A DNA stretch of 64,000 nt from Bacteroidota bacterium (GCA_023386585.1 JAEWJM010000026.1:7270-71269); one strand, 5' to 3'. Counted from the stretch's first letter, positions 17,512-26,760 are shown. Program-made: numbers and translations. The notes: a model not told the origin generated them from the sequence alone.

Positions 17512-19713
17512 ATGCCCCCGATCCGATTACTGATTGCCCTGATTTTTTCAGGATTTCCGTTTGCTGTTGTTTCACAAACCGAGTTGTATAATGTCAAGGA
17601 AGCGACAGAGCTTACCGATAAAGCCGAACTCCTCTATAACCAGCTGAATTTCAAGGAGTCTATGTTGACAGCCCGCGAGGCGCTCAAACATTCGATCTAC
17701 CTCAAAAACAGCTACCTGATTGCAAGATCCTACAACATTATCGGCTGCAATTTCGATGAGCTTTCCGAAAATGACAAAGCCATCAGCAATTACAAAACCG
17801 CTCTCGTTTACGCAACGCGAAGCAAAAACGACAGCCTTCAGTCGGTTTTGAACAACAATCTCGGCAGCATGTACTGCTTCGAAAAGAAACAATACGACGT
17901 CGGAATCAAATTTTATCAGAAAGCACTGAAATATGGCGAAACCCAGAAAGATTCTGCGCGTTTGGTGCTCACGCATCTCAACATAACCTGGGCTTATTTT
18001 GACGTTGGCGACTTTAAAAGCGGACTTCCTCACCTGAAATTCATCAACTCCTTTTATTCGACCTATCCCGACAATTCACTTGAAGCCATCCGGGCGATGC
18101 TAAACGGAATGTATCATGCAAGAATCCACGATAACGAACTGGCAAAGCAATTTTTTGATCAGGCGATAACGCTTGCAAAGCTCACGCGACAAGATCAGGA
18201 TCTGATGTATGCGTATCAGGAATATTCGCGTTTCCTGCTGGCGAAAGGCGATTACAAGAGTGCTTACGAATATTTGGATCGCTACGATAACACGCGTGAA
18301 GATATATACGATAATGAAAAGCTGGCCAAAGCCGATATTGAGGGCGTAAATGTGCAGCTTGACGAATACAAACGCGCCCTTGAAAAGATTGAAACCGAAA
18401 GAAAGATGCAAGCGTTGCGATTAAAGAAGTCGCGCGTAGTCGTAGGATTGTTTATTGTTGGCGTTGTCATTCTTCTTGGCCTGCTGTATGCGCTATATAA
18501 AAATTTCAATCTGAAGAAAAAGATGAATCTTGAACTCACCGTCGCAAACGAGGAGTTGAAAACAGCCAAGGAAAAGGCAGAAGAAGCATCGCAGCTCAAA
18601 TCTCAATTTGTTTCCACAATCAGCCATGAGCTGAGGACGCCGTTGTATGGCGTGGTCGGCATCACAAATATGATTCTCGACGAGCACAAGGAACTGGCAG
18701 GAAGCACCCATTTGAACTCCCTGAAATTCTCGGCGAAGTATCTTTTATCGCTTGTAAACGACATTCTGCAGATAAATAAAATCGAAGAAAACAGGCTTGT
18801 ACTTGAAACGATGACTTTCAACGTGTCGGATGAAATCAATACGATCATGAATTCGCTACAGTTCATCGCCGCGAGGAATAACAATTCACTGGTCGCGGAA
18901 ATAGATACCGATATTCCCGAATTCGTAATTGGCGACAAGCTCCGGCTTTCGCAGATTTTTATGAATCTCGTAAGCAACGCGCTTAAATTCACCAAGAACG
19001 GTGAAGTTGTAATTGCAGCCGAACTCGATCGGGTCGAGGAGAAGATGCATTTTATCAAGTTTTCGATACGCGACAATGGAATCGGCATTGCCAAAGGCGA
19101 TCAGAGCAAAATATTTGAAAAATTCGTCCAGATTGAACGCAAAAATGACGATTATCAGGGAACCGGACTTGGCTTATCGATCGTGAAACGGTTGATTGCG
19201 CTTTTCAAAAGTGAAATCCATTTGGAGAGCAATGAAAATGAAGGGACGTGTTTCACTTTTACGATCGGATTTGAAGTCGATCCGGATAAATCTGCCGAAA
19301 TCATCCAGAATATTGAAGTCGACCTGACTTCAGGACAAATTTTCTCAGTTCTGGTGGTTGAAGACAACAAGATCAATCAGATGGTTACCAAAAAAATCAT
19401 CGAAAACAACAATTTTACTTGTAGCGTTGTGGATGACGGCTACGCAGCAATCGAACTGCTCCGGGCAAAATCTTTTGATATTGTGCTGATGGATATCAAT
19501 ATGCCGGGAATAAACGGATTTGAGACTACCCGCAAAATTCGCGAGTTGGGACTTGACGTTCCGATTGTGGCATTGACCGCTTTTGGAAAGGAAGAAATTG
19601 CCGAAGAAGCCATTTCGTCGGGAATGAACGATGTGATAATTAAGCCATTCGAACCACTGACTTTATTCAGGGTGATCAATAACCAGGTCAATAAAGTAAA
19701 AAGCACTGATTAA
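17512..19713 (+). CDS. TPR-containing hybrid histidine kinase with receiver domain
   Basis: A 733-residue membrane-anchored kinase. Residues 1-21 are a signal peptide (ends VVSQ); about 30-275 are periplasmic tetratricopeptide repeats (KAELLYNQLNFKESMLTAREAL, NNNLGSMYCF); a coiled coil precedes one membrane helix at about 307-330. Then HisKA with His372 (VSTISHELRTPLYG), HATPase_c (NLVSNALKFT, RDNGIGIAKGDQSKIFEKF, GTGLGLSIVKRL) and a REC domain with Asp661 (IVLMDINMPG). There is no HTH output, so it must phosphorelay to an unlinked protein. It converges on the DEAD-box gene with a 4-bp overlap of stop codons. Confidence 0.9.
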   Translation: MPPIRLLIALIFSGFPFAVVSQTELYNVKEATELTDKAELLYNQLNFKESMLTAREALKHSIYLKNSYLIARSYNIIGCNFDELSENDKAISNYKTALVYATRSKNDSLQSVLNNNLGSMYCFEKKQYDVGIKFYQKALKYGETQKDSARLVLTHLNITWAYFDVGDFKSGLPHLKFINSFYSTYPDNSLEAIRAMLNGMYHARIHDNELAKQFFDQAITLAKLTRQDQDLMYAYQEYSRFLLAKGDYKSAYEYLDRYDNTREDIYDNEKLAKADIEGVNVQLDEYKRALEKIETERKMQALRLKKSRVVVGLFIVGVVILLGLLYALYKNFNLKKKMNLELTVANEELKTAKEKAEEASQLKSQFVSTISHELRTPLYGVVGITNMILDEHKELAGSTHLNSLKFSAKYLLSLVNDILQINKIEENRLVLETMTFNVSDEINTIMNSLQFIAARNNNSLVAEIDTDIPEFVIGDKLRLSQIFMNLVSNALKFTKNGEVVIAAELDRVEEKMHFIKFSIRDNGIGIAKGDQSKIFEKFVQIERKNDDYQGTGLGLSIVKRLIALFKSEIHLESNENEGTCFTFTIGFEVDPDKSAEIIQNIEVDLTSGQIFSVLVVEDNKINQMVTKKIIENNNFTCSVVDDGYAAIELLRAKSFDIVLMDINMPGINGFETTRKIRELGLDVPIVALTAFGKEEIAEEAISSGMNDVIIKPFEPLTLFRVINNQVNKVKSTD

Positions 19714-20954
19714 TACCAGCGCTTTTTATTTTGTTTTGAGGCAGCCGACTTCCGGGAGTTGTTGCGCCCGCCGCTTCGATTGGAATGCTTTTCAGGTTCC
19801 GGAGCTTCTTGTGCTGTTCCCTGCCAAGGATAAGGATGGTCATTTATCTCTTTAACATCGACTCTTATCAGTTTTTTGATGTCTTTCCAATAAGTTTCTT
19901 CGTCACGTCCGCAAAACGATATTGCAATTCCGCCGTTTCCTGCGCGTCCCGTCCGGCCAATCCGGTGGACGTACGTTTCGGGAATGTTCGGCAAATCGAA
20001 GTTGATTACGTAAGGCAACTGGTCAATGTCAATTCCCCGCGCCGCAATATCGGTGGCAACCAAAACGCCGACTTCCTTATTTTTAAAGCTGTCGAGTACG
20101 CGTTGCCGTGCGTTTTGTGATTTATCGCCGTGAATTGCTTCGGCGGCAACACCTTGCTTGCGAAGTGCCCGGACAACGTTATCTGCGCCGTGTTTGGTGC
20201 GGGAAAACACCAGTACGTCAGAAATGTTTTCATTCCGGATCAGATGATACAGCAACTTTCGCTTATCGGTTTTATCCACAAAGTAGATTCGCTGTTCGAC
20301 GGTCTCGGCAGTCGAAGAAACCGGAGTTACTTCTACTTTTTCCGGATTTTTCAGGAACATTTCGGCAAGTTCACGGATCGCAATTGGCATTGTCGCTGAA
20401 AAAAGCAGCGTTTGCCTGTTGTTCGGCGTCAGCTTTACGATTTTCTTCACATCGTTGATGAATCCCATGTCCAGCATTTGGTCGGCTTCATCGAGTACAA
20501 GTGTGTGAAGGTGATCGAGATTAATAAAACCCTGTTTGTGAAGGTCGAGCAGCCGACCGGGAGTTGCAACCAGAATGTCAACGCCTTTTTTTAGCTGATC
20601 GACTTGCGGAACCTGCGATACGCCACCAAAAATCGTCAGTTGGCGCAGATTCGTATAACGTCCGTAGGTATCAAAACTTTCACCGATCTGGACTGCGAGT
20701 TCGCGAGTAGGCGTCACAACCAGTGTACGAATCAGTTTTTCCCTTTTTGAACTGCCCATTCGGTGCAGCTGATGTATTATCGGAATCGCAAAAGCTGCGG
20801 TTTTCCCGGTTCCGGTTTGTGCGCATCCGATCAGGTCGCGGCCTTCAAGTATTATTGGAATTGCTTTTTCCTGTATCGGGGTGGGATTTGTATATCCTTC
20901 GTCTGAAATTGCGTGAAGTATTGTGCTTGAAATAGATAAGTCTTCGAATTGCAT
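19710..20954 (-). CDS. DEAD-box ATP-dependent RNA helicase, RhlE-like
   Basis: A 414-residue helicase with all family motifs: Q motif (GYTNPTPIQEKAIP), I (AQTGTGKT), Ia (TPTRELAVQI), Ib (ATPGRLLDL), II (VLDEADQMLDMGF), III (LFSATMP), IV (VLVFSRTKHGADN), V (VATDIAARGIDI), VI (HRIGRTGRAGNGG). The C-terminal tail is basic and Asn/Ser/Lys-rich (SNRSGGRNNSRK), typical of RhlE proteins in Bacteroidota and suggesting RNA binding. Likely roles are ribosome assembly or mRNA turnover. Its TAA overlaps that of the kinase in a TTAA palindrome. The start ATG at 20954 puts the Q motif at its normal position. Confidence 0.92.
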   Translation of the reverse strand: MQFEDLSISSTILHAISDEGYTNPTPIQEKAIPIILEGRDLIGCAQTGTGKTAAFAIPIIHQLHRMGSSKREKLIRTLVVTPTRELAVQIGESFDTYGRYTNLRQLTIFGGVSQVPQVDQLKKGVDILVATPGRLLDLHKQGFINLDHLHTLVLDEADQMLDMGFINDVKKIVKLTPNNRQTLLFSATMPIAIRELAEMFLKNPEKVEVTPVSSTAETVEQRIYFVDKTDKRKLLYHLIRNENISDVLVFSRTKHGADNVVRALRKQGVAAEAIHGDKSQNARQRVLDSFKNKEVGVLVATDIAARGIDIDQLPYVINFDLPNIPETYVHRIGRTGRAGNGGIAISFCGRDEETYWKDIKKLIRVDVKEINDHPYPWQGTAQEAPEPEKHSNRSGGRNNSRKSAASKQNKKRWY

Positions 20955-21005
20955 AATGCTGATTAAATTCTTTCATTGTTGAAAGGCGCGGCAAAGATAG
21001 GTCTT

Positions 21006-22082
21006 TTAATTGTCTTTGCGTGCGGCGGCGGAAACAGTAGCCATCTCGGCCTTTTTAAAGTTTGCTTTCATGAAATCGGTGATAAGGTATCCGATCAGTT
21101 TTCCGATAAGCTGTGGATTTTTCGCATCGCCCAATGATGGCGCACCCTCGCAGATATGCAAATAGGAAGCTTTTTGGCTTTTGCCGAAGAAACACACAAA
21201 CCGGCGAAGCTCTTCGACAGAAAAACCGCTGATTGTCATCGCGCTGCTGGCGATTCCCGGAACGGCATCAAGATCGACTTCAATCCCGAAGCAATCCTCG
21301 CGTACAAAGTCGAATGCCGCATGCAATTCCTTTTCAAAGCTTTTTTCCTTGCGGATATTGATTTCGTCATACGTATTGAAGCAAACCTGGTCGCCGATTT
21401 TACGCAGGTTTTTCAGGACGCTTTTTGAGGTGTAATTCTCGTGGAGTCCGAAAATAAAATACTTTTTCAGGAAACCTTCTTCAAAGGCGTACGAAAATCC
21501 GTTGCCGCTGTGACGGCCTTCCAGCAGGCGAAAATCGGAATGCGCGTCAAAATTTACCGCGTTGATTTGCTTTCCTTTGCCGAGCGCAGTGCCTTTAATG
21601 TTTCCGTACGAGTTGTTGTGTCCGCCGCCAATTACGATGGGAATTTTGCCTGCGGCGACAATGATCGAAATTGCATGCGACACCTCTTTATCGATTTTTT
21701 CGACGAGGGAATTCATGATCTTCCGGTCGCCCAGATTTGACAAATCAAGCTCGGCGGCAGTGCGCATTTCCTCCCTGACATCAATTTGGCCCAGCACAAG
21801 CAAATTATTCCCTTTACTGTAGCGGTTGTGTTGGATATTGGCGATCGCAGCGATTGCGGTGTCCCAGGCAGATGCAGCGCCCGGACGGCCAAAGTTTGCG
21901 CGTACGCCAATGTCTTCCGGGATTCCTAGCAATATGTATCGCGCGTCGCATGACGCCAGATAGGTGGCCACGTCGGCGCCTTTTGGCACAATCTGCATTT
22001 TCTCACCAAATTTGACTTCGCCGCTGCGGTGCGAAGTGACTTTTGCAAGATCGTTCAAGGTGAAGGGAATCAACTTTTCCAT
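21006..22082 (-). CDS. hutG: Formimidoylglutamase (arginase/ureohydrolase family)
   Basis: A 358-residue (360 if started at 22088) ureohydrolase. The binuclear Mn site motifs are GGGHNNSYGN, NFDAHSDFR and, near residue 268, the EVDLDAVPG variant of the SFDxD motif. The last step of histidine degradation to glutamate and formamide fits the presence of hutI 1 kb away and hutH at 51.5 kb. An agmatinase or arginase assignment is possible from fold alone, but the sequence and context favour hutG. I chose ATG 22082 (MEKLIPFT); ATG 22088 is two codons upstream. Confidence 0.82.
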   Translation of the reverse strand: MEKLIPFTLNDLAKVTSHRSGEVKFGEKMQIVPKGADVATYLASCDARYILLGIPEDIGVRANFGRPGAASAWDTAIAAIANIQHNRYSKGNNLLVLGQIDVREEMRTAAELDLSNLGDRKIMNSLVEKIDKEVSHAISIIVAAGKIPIVIGGGHNNSYGNIKGTALGKGKQINAVNFDAHSDFRLLEGRHSGNGFSYAFEEGFLKKYFIFGLHENYTSKSVLKNLRKIGDQVCFNTYDEINIRKEKSFEKELHAAFDFVREDCFGIEVDLDAVPGIASSAMTISGFSVEELRRFVCFFGKSQKASYLHICEGAPSLGDAKNPQLIGKLIGYLITDFMKANFKKAEMATVSAAARKDN

Positions 22083-22141
22083 CGGCATATTTTTCCAAAA
22101 ATAATATAAATATGGAAAAGACGTTATCTATTTAATTTTAT

Positions 22142-22149
22142 TATTTTTG
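22142..22149 (+). promoter_or_regulatory. Candidate -7 box TATTTTTG for the coiled-coil gene
   Basis: TAnnTTTG match 21 bp before the ATG at 22171, in the AT-rich gap divergent from hutG. Confidence 0.4.
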
Positions 22150-22170
22150 TACAGAAACTATTAAAAAAAT

Positions 22171-23046
22171 ATGGAAAATCAAAGAAACACGTCAAACCTA
22201 AAGGCCATTATTGTAGTTTTAGCTATTCTGCTTGTTGGTAGTCTTATTTACATGTATAAGATGAGCAGCGACGCGAAGAAAACGCAATCGGTACTGGTAA
22301 GCGAGAAAACTTCGGTGATGAACGACCTTGCGGCGCTAAAAGCCACTTACGACAAGGCGATTGCAGAAAACACCTCGATGTCTGATGAGCTTATCGCAGA
22401 AAGGGACAAGGTCGCTGCATTGATGGCGGAACTTGAAAAATCGAAAGGTGACGCTGCGTCATTGCAGAAATATCGCACCAAATACTTCCAAATGCAGAAG
22501 CAAATGGAAGGAATGATGGCTCAGGTTGAAGAACTAAAGACACAAAACACAAAACTTACAACCGAGCGCGACAGTACGATTGTCGTTCTTGATGAATCGA
22601 AAAAGTACAATCAGGTTTTGGTCGGACAAAACGAAGAACTTTCAAAAACGGTTGAAAAAGGATCCAAGCTTTCGGTGTTGAACCTGAAAACTGCTGCTTA
22701 CAAACAGCGCAGTTCCGGAAAGCAAATTGAAACTGATAAGGCCAGCCGCGCCGACATCCTAAAGGTCAGTTTCACGATCGCTGAAAACCAGATTGCAAAA
22801 AGTGGCGATAAAACATACTACATACAGGTGATCGACAGTAAAAACAATGTGCTTGGCGACAAAAAGACGGAAATGTTCGGAGAACAATCCCTGACCTACA
22901 GCTTTACGAAAACCGTGAACTACGAAAACAAAACCGTTCAGGTAACCGAAGACCTTCCTGGAAAAGATTTCGCAAAAGGAACGTACTTCGTCAATATTTT
23001 TGATAACGGCGAACTGGTGTCGAAATCCAGCTTTGTACTGAGATAA
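22171..23046 (+). CDS. Membrane-anchored coiled-coil protein, hypothetical
   Basis: A 291-residue protein. One membrane helix lies at about 11-28 (AIIVVLAILLVGSLIYMY), short and uncleaved in appearance. Residues about 35-165 are a long coiled coil (SEKTSVMNDLAALKATYDKA, TTERDSTIVVLDESKKYNQV). Residues about 185-291 form a beta-rich globular domain (ILKVSFTIAENQIAKSG, YYIQVIDSKNNVLGDK, GTYFVNIFDNGELVSKSSF). I recognise the arrangement from flavobacteria but no named function. The C-terminal domain is probably periplasmic. It is monocistronic and ends in a strong hairpin terminator. Confidence 0.7.
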   Translation: MENQRNTSNLKAIIVVLAILLVGSLIYMYKMSSDAKKTQSVLVSEKTSVMNDLAALKATYDKAIAENTSMSDELIAERDKVAALMAELEKSKGDAASLQKYRTKYFQMQKQMEGMMAQVEELKTQNTKLTTERDSTIVVLDESKKYNQVLVGQNEELSKTVEKGSKLSVLNLKTAAYKQRSSGKQIETDKASRADILKVSFTIAENQIAKSGDKTYYIQVIDSKNNVLGDKKTEMFGEQSLTYSFTKTVNYENKTVQVTEDLPGKDFAKGTYFVNIFDNGELVSKSSFVLR

Positions 23047-23062
23047 AGGTTAATTGGAAAGA

Positions 23063-23090
23063 AGCCCTGCATTTGCGGGGCTTTTTTTAT
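23063..23090 (+). terminator. Rho-independent terminator after the coiled-coil gene
   Basis: AGCCCTGC-ATTT-GCGGGGCT hairpin (one G-U pair) followed by T7. It overlaps the hutI stop region on the other strand by a few bases. Confidence 0.85.
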
Positions 23091-24316
23091 TTCAGGACGT
23101 TTCCATTCACAATCACCATTTCGATAAGGTTGCTTCCAAAGGCATACGGAAGCTGATACCATGACGCCAGTGGCTTGGTGATGATGACACTTGCCGCTTT
23201 GCCTTTTGTGATACTGCCGTGCGTATTTTGGATGTTCATCGCATAAGCACCATTAATCGTCGCTGCGTTCAATGCTTCTTCGGGCGTCATTTTCATTTTT
23301 ATGCAGGCCGCTGAAACGACAAAATTCATGTTTCCGGAAGGCGAGGAGCCCGGATTAAAATCGGTAGCCAGCGCCAATGGGAGTCCGGCACCAATAATCT
23401 CTCGCGCCGGCGTATATGGGATTCCCAAAAAGTAAGAACAGGAGGGAAGCGCGACAGGCATTGTTGACGAACCTTTCAGCGCGTCGATATCGTCAGCATT
23501 CATGACTTCCAAATGATCAACCGAAAGCGCGTTGTTTCTGACACAGGCTGCAACGCCGCCAATGGAGTTAAATTGGTTGACATGGACTTTTGCCTGAAGT
23601 CCGAATTTCGCACCTGCCTCCAGGATTCGTTCGGTTTGAGCAACAGAAAAATATCCGGTTTCGCAAAATACATCAATGAAATCGGCAAGATTATCCGCAG
23701 CAATTTCTGGAAGCATTTTTTCGATGATCAAATCGATATATCCATCGGGATTTTCTTTGTATTCGATTGGCAATGCATGTGCGCCTAGAAAGGTCGATTT
23801 GATTGCCACCGGGTAATTTTCGCGCAGCTTCCTTATCACTCGAAGCATGCGCAGTTCAGCATCAGCCGTCAGGCCGTAGCCGCTTTTTATCTCTACGGCG
23901 CCGGTACCGAGACGCATGACTTCTTCGAGCCTCGCAGCCGATTCAGCATACAACACATCATCCGGTGTTTCTTGCAGTTTTTTCGCCGAGTTCAGGATTC
24001 CGCCGCCACGCCTCGCAATTTCTTCATAAGTGAGTCCGTTGATGCGGTCAACAAATTCCTGTTCGCGGTTGCCGGCATAAACAATATGCGTATGGCTGTC
24101 GCACCAGGTTGGCAGGACAAATTTTCCGGTTGCATCGATTGTTTCGAAATTTCCGGCAGGGCAGTCCGCCATTGCACCGTATGCCGCAATCTTTCCGTCT
24201 TCAATAAGCAAATAGGCATCGTCGATCAACGGAACGATCGCCATTTCGGAACCGGAGACTTTTTCGACCGAGATGTCACGTACCTGTAGCAGGCCTTTTA
24301 TATTTTTGATCAGCAC
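23087..24316 (-). CDS. hutI: Imidazolonepropionase
   Basis: A 409-residue amidohydrolase-superfamily enzyme of histidine degradation, converting imidazolonepropionate to formiminoglutamate. The first metal-binding motif is CDSHTHIVYAGNREQEF; later KSTFLGAHALP, VHVNQFNSIGG, DHLEVM and ATDFNPGSSPSGNM. The start is the GTG at 24316 (LIKNIKGLLQVRD); I see no ATG nearby that would keep the N-terminal beta strands. It is divergent from corA, 69 bp apart, and the corA gene also starts with a rare codon. It is not in an operon with hutG, which lies 1 kb away on the same strand with the coiled-coil gene between them. Confidence 0.93.
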   Translation of the reverse strand: MLIKNIKGLLQVRDISVEKVSGSEMAIVPLIDDAYLLIEDGKIAAYGAMADCPAGNFETIDATGKFVLPTWCDSHTHIVYAGNREQEFVDRINGLTYEEIARRGGGILNSAKKLQETPDDVLYAESAARLEEVMRLGTGAVEIKSGYGLTADAELRMLRVIRKLRENYPVAIKSTFLGAHALPIEYKENPDGYIDLIIEKMLPEIAADNLADFIDVFCETGYFSVAQTERILEAGAKFGLQAKVHVNQFNSIGGVAACVRNNALSVDHLEVMNADDIDALKGSSTMPVALPSCSYFLGIPYTPAREIIGAGLPLALATDFNPGSSPSGNMNFVVSAACIKMKMTPEEALNAATINGAYAMNIQNTHGSITKGKAASVIITKPLASWYQLPYAFGSNLIEMVIVNGNVLK

Positions 24317-24385
24317 GATTTGAATTTTTTGTAAATGTAGAAACGCGAATCAAAAACTCCTATCTTTAGACTAAAATAATCGGCA

Positions 24386-25468
24386 TTGAAAAGGGTTCGA
24401 TACAAACGGGCGCGCACCGAGCAGCCTAATTTTTTTGAATATACGGGGATTTACCGTAGCGATCCGGTCGAGATGCAACTCTTCGTTTACAATGATGAAG
24501 GATTCGAAGAGTACGAAAATACGACGCTGATGACACTCAGCCGTGAACTGGCTGACAAAAGGCAATCGGGCGACGTTTTCTGGTTTAATATACATGGACT
24601 TCACGAAGTTGAACTCATCCGGCAAGCGGGCGAAATGCTGCAGATCGATGACAATATTGTCAGTGATATTCTTCATACCCAGCGGCGCTCCAGAATGGAA
24701 GAACTTGAAAATATCTTGTTTTTCAGCATAAAATCGGTACTTGAGGAAGATCCTGACGACAGTCTGCAGGTCGAACAGATCAGTTTTCTTCTCAAAGGAA
24801 ATCTATTGGTCTCATTTCAGGAGAAGCGAAGCGACTTTTTTTCAACGATCCGAAAGAGAATCCGCGAACACACCGGAATTATACGCAAGAAAGGCAGCGA
24901 CTACCTGCTATACCTGATGCTCGATGCCGTAATGGACAATTTTTTCATCACACTTGAAAATTACGAGGGGAAAATTGAAAAGCTATTTGCAGAATCCAAA
25001 ACCAATCACAGTCCGGAGTTTCTGGTCAGGATTGAGCGTCAGCGCGAGAATATCAATTACCTTCGGCGTGCGATCGTCCCGCTTCGTGATGCGCTTTACA
25101 ATCTGAAAAGCATCCGCAGGGAAGATGATTTCCACGGAATTGAAAAGAGCAACTATACTTTTTTCGCGAGGCTGCACCAAAAATCGCTCGAATTACTTGA
25201 ACAGATCGAGTACGACACCAATGCAATCGAAAGCGCTTCCAACATTTTCTTTTCCAGCCAAAATCGAAGGATGAACCAGATCATGAAAACGCTGACGATT
25301 TTTTCGGTAATTTTTATGCCGCTAACCTTTATCGTCGGTGTTTACGGGATGAATTTTCGGAACATGCCGGAAATCTACTCCAAAAACGGCTATTATATCG
25401 TATGGATCGTGATGATCGCGATAGTTGCTGTAATGGTAGCGTATTTCAAAAGAAAAAAATGGTTTTAA
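24386..25468 (+). CDS. corA: Magnesium/cobalt transporter CorA
   Basis: A 360-residue CorA channel. The large cytoplasmic N-terminal domain contains HGLHEVELIRQAGEML and long helices (about 200-290, including INYLRRAIVPLRDALYNL). TM1 spans about 297-317 and carries the selectivity signature VYGMNF in VGVYGMNFRNMPEI, and TM2 is about 330-350. The only usable start is the TTG at 24386; an in-frame TAA lies 9 bp upstream. Monocistronic. Its stop overlaps the TAA of the convergent methyltransferase-like gene in TTAA. Confidence 0.92.
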   Translation: MKRVRYKRARTEQPNFFEYTGIYRSDPVEMQLFVYNDEGFEEYENTTLMTLSRELADKRQSGDVFWFNIHGLHEVELIRQAGEMLQIDDNIVSDILHTQRRSRMEELENILFFSIKSVLEEDPDDSLQVEQISFLLKGNLLVSFQEKRSDFFSTIRKRIREHTGIIRKKGSDYLLYLMLDAVMDNFFITLENYEGKIEKLFAESKTNHSPEFLVRIERQRENINYLRRAIVPLRDALYNLKSIRREDDFHGIEKSNYTFFARLHQKSLELLEQIEYDTNAIESASNIFFSSQNRRMNQIMKTLTIFSVIFMPLTFIVGVYGMNFRNMPEIYSKNGYYIVWIVMIAIVAVMVAYFKRKKWF

Positions 25469-26130
25469 AGCGGTTTGTGCAAAATCATGACTTCGTTGTG
25501 CCGTTCGACGCGAGGAATCGTTTTGATTGACAATCCGCGTTTTGCGGCGCGAGACCTGAAGTCGAGATTGCGCCGTTCCTGAGCGGTGTTCAAAATCATC
25601 GTATTGAAAAGCACATATCCGCCCCGATCCAGCGCTTTAACGATGCAATCCAGGAAATAATCCTCAAACAAAAATTCGGGCATCATGGTATCCTGAAAAA
25701 TGTCGATAATGATCAGGTCAAAGGTTTTTTGTGACTTCAACAGGTATTCAAAAGCGTCGGCAGTAATAATTTTGAAGTTCGGGATCTGATTAAGCTGAAA
25801 GTATAAGTTAGCCAATGTAACGACTTCAGGATCAATTTCGACGCCAATAATTTTTGCGTTTGTTTTAACCTCATAGGCGAGTGTTTTCACGACACTTCCG
25901 CCTGCAACACCAAGAACCAGGATTTCCTTCATTCGTGCAACTTTTTCAAAGCCGATTTCCTTCAACCCTTTGCGTAAAATTCGCTGCAGGCTTCCGTAGG
26001 AGTAGTTAGTGTTGGCCGAATCCATTACGAGCTCACCATTATTCCACGTAATTTCAAGCGATTGGCTGATTGCCGACTTTTTCTTCAGCACATTGACCGG
26101 AATAAAATAGCTGAGGAGTTTTTTGAGCAT
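25465..26130 (-). CDS. Spermidine-synthase-like / class I SAM methyltransferase-fold protein
   Basis: A 221-residue protein started at the ATG at 26130 (MLKKLLSYFIP). A Rossmann fold with motif I VLGVAGGSVVKTL (G-x-G-G like spermidine synthase), motif II GVEIDPEVVTLANLYF, then ADAFEYLLKSQKTFDLIIIDIFQDT. This matches the spermidine synthase-like family, which is often found without the N-terminal beta-barrel of true SpeE. It lies 5 kb from speA but is not linked to it in an operon, so a polyamine role is uncertain. It may be a methyltransferase of unknown substrate. An upstream ATG at 26148 is two codons of little value. Confidence 0.7.
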   Translation of the reverse strand: MLKKLLSYFIPVNVLKKKSAISQSLEITWNNGELVMDSANTNYSYGSLQRILRKGLKEIGFEKVARMKEILVLGVAGGSVVKTLAYEVKTNAKIIGVEIDPEVVTLANLYFQLNQIPNFKIITADAFEYLLKSQKTFDLIIIDIFQDTMMPEFLFEDYFLDCIVKALDRGGYVLFNTMILNTAQERRNLDFRSRAAKRGLSIKTIPRVERHNEVMILHKPL

Positions 26131-26138
26131 TGGAATGA

Positions 26139-26173
26139 TTTGTCTCAAATTTAGACGATAAATTATATTTTTG
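26139..26173 (+). promoter_or_regulatory. Candidate flavobacterial promoter (TTTG N23 TATTTTTG)
   Basis: TTTG at 26139-26142 and the -7 box TATTTTTG at 26166-26173 fit the Bacteroidota TTTG-N(17-23)-TAnnTTTG pattern. It lies 15 bp before the ATG at 26188. Confidence 0.55.
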
Positions 26174-26187
26174 ACACAAAACCGACA

Positions 26188-26760
26188 ATGAAGAAGCGAC
26201 TTTACCGATTTATTTTTTACAGGTTGCTAGGCTGGAGCATTTTAGGTGAAATGGATCCAAACGTGCGAAAAAGCGTTCTGATCGTCATTCCGCATACCAG
26301 TTGGCACGATTTCTACATTGGCCTATTTGCGCGCGGTATTTTAGGAATCGATATCCGATATGTTGCGAAGCAGGAACTGTTCGATTCGTTTTTCGGTTGG
26401 TATTTTCGTTGGATGGGTGGCAGTCCGATTGACCGGTCCGGCAAGCTAAATAAGGTTGATGCCGTTGCAAAAGCGTTTGACAATACGGAAAGCTTTCACC
26501 TCGCCATTGCGCCCGAAGGAACGCGGAAAAAGGTTGCCACGCTCAAATCAGGATTTTATTTCATCGCACTGAAAGCGGGAGCTGCGATTATTCCCGTTGC
26601 ATTCGATTATTCGAAGAAAGAGGTACGTATTGGAAGGCCCGTTTTTCCTGGTGGCGACTACAATCAAGATCTCAAAATCATTCTCAGCCACTTTGTGGGA
26701 GCGGTCGGTCGGATTCCAGCATTCAGTTTTGACGCCGTCGCAGCGATTTCTGCAATTTAA
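26188..26760 (+). CDS. 1-acyl-sn-glycerol-3-phosphate acyltransferase-like protein
   Basis: A 190-residue PlsC-family acyltransferase. The catalytic H(X4)D motif is HTSWHDF at residues about 36-42, followed by FRWMGGSPIDRSG (block II) and APEGTRKKV (block III). A hydrophobic N-terminus (FIFYRLLGWSIL) suggests membrane association. It is shorter than PlsC, as is usual for a Bacteroidota subgroup with the ISLAND-type HTSWHDF motif, so the acceptor may be a lipid other than lysophosphatidate. Convergent with the XRE gene, with TTAA stop overlap. Confidence 0.82.
   Translation: MKKRLYRFIFYRLLGWSILGEMDPNVRKSVLIVIPHTSWHDFYIGLFARGILGIDIRYVAKQELFDSFFGWYFRWMGGSPIDRSGKLNKVDAVAKAFDNTESFHLAIAPEGTRKKVATLKSGFYFIALKAGAAIIPVAFDYSKKEVRIGRPVFPGGDYNQDLKIILSHFVGAVGRIPAFSFDAVAAISAI

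Noticed and set aside
16583..17575. 330-aa minus-strand frame across the end of ettA
   Set aside because: It is antisense to conserved ABC-F motifs and its sequence has no family similarity; a shadow of the codon bias of ettA.
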